This document shows positions 1 to 5,269 of a stretch of 13,748 nucleotides of DNA, one piece after another. The stretch's first letter is position 1. Each line of letters opens with the position of its first letter. The stretch is from JADJPL01 sp964607915 (GTDB lineage: Bacteria > Bacteroidota > Bacteroidia > Chitinophagales > Saprospiraceae): NCBI GenBank assembly GCA_964607915.1, contig CAZSMU010000102.1, positions 1 to 13,748 of the forward strand, given 5' to 3'. The position numbers were made by a program, and so were the translations under genes. Below the pieces are notes generated by a model. The model worked only from the letters and a program-made list of their open reading frames with translations. It was not told the origin of the DNA and did no database searches.

Positions 1-1531
1 ATAGCCCCTGGTTAGTACCCACCCAAAGTTCTTTCTGCTCGGGGTACAGGCAATATACCTCCACCCCTTTCAGCCCGGTCAGATGAGCCGTCGCAGAGGA
101 GTCCCGGATGAGGTACAGCCCCTGGTCCGACCCGGCGAGCATGCCGTTTGAGGGGCTGCGCAGGAACATGTACACCTGGTTGAAGTTGTTTTGGCCCGGA
201 GGAAGATAGTTTTTGAGTTCCCGGGTGCTGAGGTGCTGGATGGGCTGCCAATGGCCGCCTATCCAGAAACTGCCCTCTTCTTCCAGAAGGGCGGTGCCTA
301 CGTTGTTGGCCGGATAGACAAAAGGGCTGCTTTGCCCGCTGGAGGGCTCTATGATCCGGGCGCCGCCGTAGGTATTGGCATAGAGCTTGCCGTTGGCCCG
401 GGCGATGCCGCGTATAGAATAGGTAGGGGTATTTTCGCGCAGAAAGACCTGAAAGGGAGGGCGGGGTTTGAAAACCACCCGCGACAGTCCGCTCGGGGTG
501 CTGAACCAGATGGCCCGGCTGCGGTCCACGTAAAACATATTGGTGTTTTTTACGTCCGGGACATGGGTGTTGAGGTTGTAGACAAAGGGGTGGCCCATGG
601 GTTGCAGCAGGATGCTGTCCTGTTCGTTCCAGGCCATATATCCCCGGGAGAAAAAACGGTTCAACTCGGTAGAGGGGATGATATCAATAAGGGGGAAGAT
701 ATTTTTCGGGAGGGTGCGGAAGCGGGTCTCGCGTATGCGGCCATTCACGGCGGAGAAGCGGCTGTAGTAAGCGACTTTATTTAGTTCGGGAGCAACGGCA
801 AAGGCGATCCAGCAATTCAGGAGCTGGTCATACCACGAAGCCTTACTGATTCTGTTCTCGAAGGGTATGCTGTCGAGAATGGCATAGGTGCTGTCGCGCA
901 GCGTCAGGCTTTTATTATAGACTTGTTGCCACACCTGGTCGGTGGGTGCGGGCTGCCAGGAGCCCACCGCGTCTTTGAGTCGAGCAGCCTGGAAGACCTT
1001 TTTCCAGGTGCCGTCGTAGCGGTATCCCTCTTGTTTATTGCCGATCCAGATGGTTCCGTTGTTTTGGTGGAGCAGCAGGCCCTGGGACAGCAGCGGGATG
1101 GAGATGGGTTCCTTTTCGTTCAGGAAGTGGTGCAGGGGCGTGATGGCTTCGTTACGCGGATCGAGCAGGTCCACGTAGACCCGGTTGTTCTGGAGCTTGA
1201 CGAGCCAGATATGGCCGTGCAGGTCCTGGGTGATGCGTACGATTTTCCCGGCGTCCGGGCTGGCGTTGACCGAGCGGACGGGGCGGAAGGCATGTCCGTC
1301 GAAGGTGAACAGCCCGGCGTTGGAGGCCATCCACATGAGGCCATTCTCGTCCTGATGGTAGGCAGTGATGTTCCAGTCGGGAAGCCCGTCCTTCTTGTTC
1401 CATTGGTAGCGGAACAAATCGAGCGGTCCGCTTTGCTGCACAGGTTGCGCATGTAGATACCCGGGGCCTGGATTGGTCAGAAGCCATAAGACCAGGTAGA
1501 AAGGTTTTAGCCTGCGCAGCGATGGCATCAT
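1..1531 (-). CDS. Two-component-regulator propeller sensor protein, N-terminal part (runs off the left edge)
   Basis: The frame is open from an ATG at 1531 (a second ATG follows at once) through 510 codons to the window edge, so the C-terminus is missing. Residues 1-29 form a signal peptide (basic start, hydrophobic core, cleavage likely after HAQ). The rest is a seven-bladed-propeller type sensor. The first blade carries the hallmark pattern: KDGLPDWNITAYHQDENG, then LMWMASNAGLFTFDG (residues 47-79). Further blade motifs are IWIGNKQEGYRYDG (161-174), IWFSTPSGLSRV (341-352), FWIGG (422-426), LAGSDQGLYLIRD (465-477) and LWVGTNQGL (502-510). In this family the periplasmic propellers are usually followed by a Y_Y_Y domain, one membrane segment and a histidine kinase, a full hybrid kinase or a LytTR/HTH output; which one applies here cannot be seen. 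The gene is divergent from the P-II gene. The family call is secure; ligand and output are unknown. Confidence 0.9.
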   Translation of the reverse strand, partial: MMPSLRRLKPFYLVLWLLTNPGPGYLHAQPVQQSGPLDLFRYQWNKKDGLPDWNITAYHQDENGLMWMASNAGLFTFDGHAFRPVRSVNASPDAGKIVRITQDLHGHIWLVKLQNNRVYVDLLDPRNEAITPLHHFLNEKEPISIPLLSQGLLLHQNNGTIWIGNKQEGYRYDGTWKKVFQAARLKDAVGSWQPAPTDQVWQQVYNKSLTLRDSTYAILDSIPFENRISKASWYDQLLNCWIAFAVAPELNKVAYYSRFSAVNGRIRETRFRTLPKNIFPLIDIIPSTELNRFFSRGYMAWNEQDSILLQPMGHPFVYNLNTHVPDVKNTNMFYVDRSRAIWFSTPSGLSRVVFKPRPPFQVFLRENTPTYSIRGIARANGKLYANTYGGARIIEPSSGQSSPFVYPANNVGTALLEEEGSFWIGGHWQPIQHLSTRELKNYLPPGQNNFNQVYMFLRSPSNGMLAGSDQGLYLIRDSSATAHLTGLKGVEVYCLYPEQKELWVGTNQGL

Positions 1532-1588
1532 GTCGTCCGGGTAATTTTTTGTACAAATAAGGCCGCTTTTACATAAAAATGTAGCTGA

Positions 1589-1624
1589 CAAAGGTAGGTC
1601 ACCTATTCTAAAGAAAACTGCAAA
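1589..1624 (-). promoter_or_regulatory. Candidate Bacteroidota-type promoter for the sensor gene
   Basis: On the minus strand TACCTTTG (1596 to 1589) matches the TAnnTTTG -7 consensus of Bacteroidota exactly. A TTTG (1624 to 1621) lies upstream, 24 nt away, slightly longer than the usual spacing of about 17-23 nt. The implied transcript start is about 50 nt before the ATG at 1531. The -33 element falls inside the first copy of the 17-bp direct repeat. Confidence 0.35.
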
Positions 1625-1648
1625 AATTGCCAAGAAAACTGCAAAAAT
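1611..1648. repeat. 17-bp direct repeat, two copies with a 21-bp period
   Basis: AAGAAAACTGCAAAAAT occurs at 1611-1627 and again, identical, at 1632-1648. The 21-bp period is two turns of the DNA helix, so both copies face the same side. The pair lies on and just upstream of the -33 element of the candidate sensor promoter, which is where a regulator dimer or tandem site would be expected. It could also be a chance tandem duplication. Confidence 0.7.
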
Positions 1649-1847
1649 GGGAAGACTGGGCGCGGGGGGAATCCTCAACAGGCAAAACGGCTTCTTTTGC
1701 CTATCGGGGACGCCTCGCAACAAGTCTACTGAAAGGAGCTTTTTTTTTACACCTGACAGCAACAAAACAAAAATTACAAAATACTCAAAATAAGTGTTTT
1801 GTAAAAAAATAATGGAGTTTGGCCATCACAGGCTAAAAAAAACCTGC

Positions 1848-1879
1848 TTTGGTGGGCGTGATTGGGCAGGGTACTTTTG
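1848..1879 (+). promoter_or_regulatory. Candidate Bacteroidota-type promoter for glnK-amtB
   Basis: TTTG at 1848-1851 and TACTTTTG at 1872-1879 match the -33 (TTTG) and -7 (TAnnTTTG) elements of Bacteroidota, with a 20-nt spacer in the expected range. Transcription would begin near 1886, leaving a leader of about 140 nt before the glnK ATG at 2026. The downstream genes on this strand are glnK and amtB. Confidence 0.45.
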
Positions 1880-1901
1880 TCTTATCAACCCGTAGGGCCT
1901 G

Positions 1902-1929
1902 TTCCAATAAATCATCTTTGTTTCCAATA
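1902..1929 (+). repeat. TTCCAATA direct repeat in the presumed glnK leader
   Basis: TTCCAATA occurs at 1902-1909 and 1922-1929, with a 20-bp period. It lies just downstream of the candidate glnK promoter, where a repressor could act. An 8-bp match is short and could be chance. Confidence 0.3.
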
Positions 1930-1933
1930 CCAT

Positions 1934-1965
1934 CCGGTTTTCCGGGGGCACTTGTGCGCACAGTG
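1934..1965 (+). other. Small hairpin and palindrome in the presumed glnK leader
   Basis: CCGG-TTTT-CCGG at 1934-1945 can form a 4-bp stem with a T4 loop. It is followed by the perfect 10-bp palindrome TGTGCGCACA (1953-1962). Allowing a one-base bulge at 1952, flanking CAC (1949-1951) and GTG (1963-1965) extend the palindrome. It may be a protein-binding site or leader RNA structure; no known riboswitch class is recognised. Confidence 0.35.
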
Positions 1966-2025
1966 TACGGGGCGGAGATGGTTTGTCGGCACTAATCGGT
2001 TGTCTTAACGCAAAAAAAGTAGGAC

Positions 2026-2364
2026 ATGAAAAAAATCGAAGCAATTGTACGGTTGTCCCGGTTCGAAAAAATCCGGGATGCGTTGGCGCACATTGGCGTC
2101 AACTTCTTTACCCTGCAGGAAGTAAAGGGGTACGGCCTGCAGAAGCGGGAAAAGATGGTGTATCGCGGCAGCGTCTATGATTCCGATTATATCGCCCGTT
2201 TGCAGATAGACATCCTGGCAACGCCGGAAATGGTGGAGCCGATCATCAACGCCATCGTCGGTGCCGGGCGCACGGGTGAGGTGGGCGACGGCAAGATTGT
2301 AGTACTCGACGTAGAGCAGGTCGTGCGCATCCGCACCTCTGAGATGGGTTCAGAGGCGATATAG
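2026..2364 (+). CDS. glnK: P-II family nitrogen regulatory protein (GlnK/GlnB)
   Basis: A 112-residue protein, the same length as E. coli GlnB. P-II trimers sense ATP/ADP and 2-oxoglutarate and control ammonium uptake and nitrogen enzymes. Visible family features: the MKKIEAIVR opening strand, Gln39 at the base of the T-loop, the T-loop with Tyr46 and Tyr51 in YRGSVYDSDY (Tyr51 is the uridylylation site in proteobacteria), the B-loop TGEVGDGK (83-90) that binds the nucleotide phosphates, and VVRIRT (99-104) near the C-terminus. T-loop positions 52-58 (DSDYIAR) differ from the enterobacterial sequence, so modification cannot be assumed. The ATG at 2026 follows a weak AGTAGGAC element. amtB starts 50 bp downstream on the same strand, the classic glnK-amtB pairing, so GlnK probably gates AmtB through its T-loop. 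The glnK rather than glnB name rests on this linkage. Confidence 0.95.
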   Translation: MKKIEAIVRLSRFEKIRDALAHIGVNFFTLQEVKGYGLQKREKMVYRGSVYDSDYIARLQIDILATPEMVEPIINAIVGAGRTGEVGDGKIVVLDVEQVVRIRTSEMGSEAI

Positions 2365-2414
2365 CATCCTGTAGGGTGAACCTCTATTTTTATAATGTAT
2401 AACTTCCAAATGCG

Positions 2415-3659
2415 ATGAACGAAGCAATTTTTACCACGAATAACCTTTGGATTTTGATATCCACTGTGTTGGTTTTTATCATGCACCTGGGCTTCGCCAC
2501 TCTGGAGGCCGGCTTTGTCCAGAAAAAGAACGTTGTGAATATTTTATTTAAAAATACGATTATCGTAGCGATTGGTCTGCTGACCTACGCAGTAGTCGGT
2601 TTCAACCTGATGTACCCCGGCGCGGATTACGCCGGTGGCTTTTTTGGGTTCAGCGGCTTTGGGCTGCACCTACCGGAAGGGGACCCCATCGAGTATGCCG
2701 GGGGCAACTATACCTACTGGACAGACTTCATCTTCCAGGGTATGTTTGCCGCTACTTGTGCCACCATCGTATCGGGTGCGGTGGCAGAGCGGATCAAGCT
2801 GGGGTCCTTTCTCCTTTTCTCGGCGCTTTTCGTAGCCTTTTGCTATCCCATCACAGGTATGTGGAACTGGGGAGGCGGCTGGCTGAAGGCAGCCGGGTTC
2901 TACGATTTTGCAGGCTCCACGATGGTACACGCTGCGGGTGGTTTCGCAGCTTTGGCGGCAGTGCTGGTGCTGGGACCGCGGCGCGGGAAATACACTTCTC
3001 ATGGCATCAAGCCTATCCCGGGGCACAGCATGCCGCTGGCCACGATCGGCGTATTCCTGCTCTGGTTCGGCTGGTTTGGCTTCAACGGGGGCTCGGTGCT
3101 GTCGGCCAATCCCTCGGCGGTTTCCCTCGTGTTTGTCACGACCTCCCTGGCGGCGGCGGCGGGCGCTATCGGAGCCTTTGTCACCTCCTATATCCTGTTC
3201 AAATCCCACGACTTGTCCATGATGCTGAACGGCATCCTGGGCGGACTGGTGGGCATCACCGCTGGTGCTGACCAGATGAACCCCAATGAGGCAATCCTGA
3301 TTGGGTTGATCGCCGGGGTCATCATGCCCTTCTCCGTCGTATTCTTCGACCGCCGCAAGATAGATGATCCGGTGGGCGCAACGTCCGTACACCTCGTCTG
3401 CGGCGTACTCGGAACCCTTGCGGTGGGCGTGTTTGGCGCCAAGGCAGGCCTGAACCAGTTGCTGATTCAATTGAGCGGTTTAGCAGCTATCGGCGGCTTT
3501 TCCTTTGTTGCCTCCTTCGCCATCATGTATGCGCTGAAAAAGACCATCGGTATTCGCGTCAGCGAAGAGGAGGAGCTCAAAGGCATGGATATCGGCGAAC
3601 ACGAAATGTCGGCATACTCCGACTCTCCTTCTGAACAGATGGCACTGTCTGTTGAATAG
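2415..3659 (+). CDS. amtB: Ammonium transporter AmtB
   Basis: A 414-residue Amt/Rh-family channel with about 11 hydrophobic segments. Transport residues of E. coli AmtB can be matched by motif: Phe107 and Phe111 in FIFQGMF (gate), Asp164 in YDFAGSTMVH, the twin pore histidines His172 (STMVH) and His326 (ATSVH), and Phe223/Ser227 in FGFNGGS (second gate and outer ammonium site). The N-terminus begins almost directly at membrane segment 1 (LWILISTVLVFIMHLG), without the cleaved signal peptide found in E. coli AmtB. The cytoplasmic tail RVSEEEELKGMDIGEHEMSA (381-400) resembles the conserved GlnK-contacting tail (VPEEQEREGLDVNSHGENAY in E. coli), which supports regulation by the P-II protein encoded upstream. 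The ATG at 2415 is 50 bp after glnK; no clear promoter is seen in that gap, so co-transcription is likely. Confidence 0.96.
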   Translation: MNEAIFTTNNLWILISTVLVFIMHLGFATLEAGFVQKKNVVNILFKNTIIVAIGLLTYAVVGFNLMYPGADYAGGFFGFSGFGLHLPEGDPIEYAGGNYTYWTDFIFQGMFAATCATIVSGAVAERIKLGSFLLFSALFVAFCYPITGMWNWGGGWLKAAGFYDFAGSTMVHAAGGFAALAAVLVLGPRRGKYTSHGIKPIPGHSMPLATIGVFLLWFGWFGFNGGSVLSANPSAVSLVFVTTSLAAAAGAIGAFVTSYILFKSHDLSMMLNGILGGLVGITAGADQMNPNEAILIGLIAGVIMPFSVVFFDRRKIDDPVGATSVHLVCGVLGTLAVGVFGAKAGLNQLLIQLSGLAAIGGFSFVASFAIMYALKKTIGIRVSEEEELKGMDIGEHEMSAYSDSPSEQMALSVE

Positions 3660-3684
3660 ACTTGTGGTGAGGGGATCATCGAGG

Positions 3685-3708
3685 GGTCAAAAAGGCCCTT
3701 TTTTGCCC
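3685..3708 (+). terminator. Weak terminator-like stem after amtB
   Basis: Twenty-five bases after the amtB stop, CAAAAA (3688-3693) can pair with TTTTTG (3700-3705) around the loop GGCCCT. GG (3685-3686) and CC (3707-3708) extend the stem across one mismatch. A further T-run follows at 3719-3724. The stem is short and AT-rich, so this is a tentative call. Confidence 0.25.
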
Positions 3709-3843
3709 ACACTGTGCCTTTTTTCGGTCATATAGCCCAGCTATGCTCCCTCAAAAAGCCTTCGTGTGGACAAAAAATGACTCTTTTTCCCCTCCTCGCT
3801 ACCATTCACAAGTGCATGTCCTTCCCTATCATCCAATAGGAGA

Positions 3844-3869
3844 GCCCCCTGCCCGCGAGGGCAGGGGGC
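3844..3869. other. 11-bp perfect GC-rich hairpin with a GCGA (GNRA) loop
   Basis: GCCCCCTGCCC (3844-3854) and GGGCAGGGGGC (3859-3869) pair perfectly around GCGA (3855-3858), a GNRA tetraloop closed by C-G. No T-run follows on either strand, so it is not a standard intrinsic terminator. It could be an RNA processing or stability element in an amtB-porin transcript, part of an unrecognised small RNA, or one copy of a dispersed palindromic repeat. Confidence 0.75.
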
Positions 3870-3967
3870 GGAATTAAGAAAACGGAAATCCATCTTCTTA
3901 GGCAATACAAACATACAAAACCGGGACGTTTCAACCAACTTTTGGGAAACCCGGAAAAGGATCTCCG

Positions 3968-4032
3968 TTTCGATTTTTCCATTTTTTGCCCTAAAAACGG
4001 CATTAAGTTCTTCTATTTTTTAAAAATCGAAA
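3968..4032. repeat. 11-bp perfect inverted repeat upstream of the porin gene
   Basis: TTTCGATTTTT (3968-3978) and AAAAATCGAAA (4022-4032) are exact reverse complements separated by 43 bp of AT-rich sequence, ending 35 bp before the porin ATG. The right arm overlaps a local palindrome ATTTTTTAAAAAT (4015-4027). The arrangement suits a two-site operator or a long stem in the porin leader. Confidence 0.6.
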
Positions 4033-4067
4033 TATTCTTTTCCATCATCCATCAAATTCGTATAGTT

Positions 4068-5174
4068 ATGTTGAAATGGTCCCGACTCCGTTCTGCGGTA
4101 TCCGCCCTCTTTCTTTTTGCATCCCTCGGCAGCGCATGGGCGCAAGACGCCGCGGCAGCAACCGAACCGAGCCCGGCAGCAGCCAGCCCCGCTGCCGAGC
4201 CCGAAAAACCAGGCCTACTGCTTTCGGGCTTCGTAGATGCCTATTACCAGCACAGCTTCAACAAGGCCGTCTTCCCGACGAGCTTTACACCCAACAACAA
4301 CTCATTTTCCCTGGGCATGGCCAACCTGGTACTCGCCAAAGAAGGCAAAGTAGGCTTTGTAGCGGATATCGCAGTTGGACCGCGCGCGGAAGCCGCCAAT
4401 GGCTATGCCGGCACAGCACTGAGCTTTATCAAACAGTTGTATGTGAAATACGCAGCTACCGATAAACTGACCTTTACTCTGGGTAACTTCAGCACACACG
4501 TAGGGTACGAAGTGATTGATTCCAAAACGAACGTCAACTACAGCACTTCGTACATGTTTTCCTATGGTCCCTTCTTCCATACCGGCCTCAAGGCGAACCT
4601 CGCGCTCAGCGATAAGTTTGGCGCCATGTTGGGCGTGTTCAACGACACAGATACAAAAATCGACGTGGTGAGCGGCAAGCACATCGGTGCACAGCTTTCT
4701 TATACCGGAGACCAATTGTCTGCATACCTGAATTACATCGGCGGCCGCGTAGCCGACCAGACGGAGAATACCGTCGAGACGACGGCGCATCAATTTGATG
4801 TGACGGCTGCATACCAGGCGAGCGAGACGTTGTCCCTGGGCTTGAACGCCACGATCAAGAACGTCAAACCGGTAGATGCTGCTTCTTCAAACTGGTCGGG
4901 GGCTGCCCTCTATGCGAAATATGCCTTTGGCGATGTGTTCAGCCTCGGCCTGCGCGGGGAGTTGATCAACGACCCCTATGGCTTGATCCTCGGCCTGGAG
5001 GATAACCGGATTTCGGCGCTCACCGTTTCAGGGAATATACACCTGGGATCCCTGACCGTCATCCCCGAGTTCCGGATAGATTCTGCCAAACAGGACGGAG
5101 CGTATACCAGCCTTTCCGGAGATGCCCTCAAAGCAAGCTCCGGCCTGCTGATGGCCGTTGTGTATTCTTTTTGA
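4068..5174 (+). CDS. Outer-membrane beta-barrel porin, BBP2/OmpL-like
   Basis: A 368-residue protein from the ATG at 4068, chosen because it gives a clean signal peptide (MLKWSRLRSAVSALFLFASL, cleavage near AWAQ); an upstream in-frame ATG at 3942 would bury it. A short Ala/Pro/Glu linker (about residues 26-45) precedes the barrel. The barrel opens with LLLSGFVDAYYQHSFNKAV, the N-terminal pattern I associate with putative beta-barrel porin-2 proteins. It consists of alternating amphipathic strands (for example SFIKQLYVKYAATDKLTFTL, LSAYLNYIGG) and ends in an aromatic strand LLMAVVYSF. It should form a channel in the outer membrane. Its place after glnK-amtB suggests a role in passage of ammonium or another nitrogen source to AmtB, but that is positional inference; the 408-bp spacer suggests its own promoter. 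The exact family assignment is moderately sure, the barrel nature very sure. Confidence 0.85.
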   Translation: MLKWSRLRSAVSALFLFASLGSAWAQDAAAATEPSPAAASPAAEPEKPGLLLSGFVDAYYQHSFNKAVFPTSFTPNNNSFSLGMANLVLAKEGKVGFVADIAVGPRAEAANGYAGTALSFIKQLYVKYAATDKLTFTLGNFSTHVGYEVIDSKTNVNYSTSYMFSYGPFFHTGLKANLALSDKFGAMLGVFNDTDTKIDVVSGKHIGAQLSYTGDQLSAYLNYIGGRVADQTENTVETTAHQFDVTAAYQASETLSLGLNATIKNVKPVDAASSNWSGAALYAKYAFGDVFSLGLRGELINDPYGLILGLEDNRISALTVSGNIHLGSLTVIPEFRIDSAKQDGAYTSLSGDALKASSGLLMAVVYSF

Positions 5175-5193
5175 TGGTATGCACCCTGTATAA

Positions 5194-5252
5194 GAACGGG
5201 GGGATGGGCACTCGATTTTCGCCTGGCGAAAATCGGGGCCCCATTCCCGTTC
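5194..5252. terminator. Nested hairpin between convergent genes, likely bidirectional terminator
   Basis: The inner stem CGATTTTCGC (5213-5222) pairs perfectly with GCGAAAATCG (5226-5235) around CTG. It is wrapped by an outer imperfect stem: GAACGGG (5194-5200) with CCCGTTC (5246-5252), and GATGGG near 5203-5208 with the complementary C-rich stretch 5239-5244. It lies between the porin stop (5174) and the stop of the convergent giant gene (5270), the expected place for a shared terminator. T-runs are within the stem rather than after it. Confidence 0.6.
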
Positions 5253-5269
5253 CTACCTATAAAGGTATA

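Larger units (their letters stand above)
1532..2025. other. Divergent intergenic region between the sensor gene and glnK
   Basis: No convincing gene lies here. Short open frames at 1627-1812 (plus) and 1826-2044 (minus) have unnatural composition and no family resemblance. The region is AT-rich with several A runs (1803-1810, 1835-1842, 2012-2018). It holds a candidate minus-strand promoter for the sensor, a 17-bp direct repeat, a candidate plus-strand promoter for glnK, a TTCCAATA direct repeat and small palindromes in the presumed glnK leader; each is listed separately. Confidence 0.6.
3660..4067. other. Intergenic spacer between amtB and the porin gene
   Basis: No credible gene is seen; the open frames on the minus strand (3741-3938, 3806-4003) overlap structural elements and resemble no family. 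The spacer contains a weak terminator-like stem at 3685-3708, a strong GNRA-capped hairpin at 3844-3869 and an 11-bp inverted repeat at 3968-3978/4022-4032. The open frame of the porin extends upstream to an ATG at 3942, but the signal peptide places its true start at 4068. No exact TAnnTTTG box was found on the plus strand here. Confidence 0.6.

Noticed and set aside
191..1456. Plus-strand open frames 191-784 and 923-1456
   Set aside because: They lie opposite the propeller sensor, whose blades are continuous on the minus strand; their translations look like GC-rich shadow sequence.
1627..1812. A 61-codon plus-strand frame before glnK
   Set aside because: It starts within the direct repeat, ends in a Lys/Asn/Phe tail from AT-rich noncoding DNA and resembles nothing known.
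1826..2044. A 72-codon minus-strand frame overlapping the start of glnK
   Set aside because: It covers the candidate glnK promoter and leader and has no signal or motif; chance is the simpler explanation.
2670..3470. A 266-codon minus-strand frame opposite amtB
   Set aside because: The plus strand encodes a complete AmtB with all pore residues; the opposite frame is a shadow.
3942..4067. N-terminal extension of the porin by 42 residues
   Set aside because: It would place a Phe/Lys-rich stretch before the signal peptide and includes the inverted repeat; the ATG at 4068 gives a normal exported protein.
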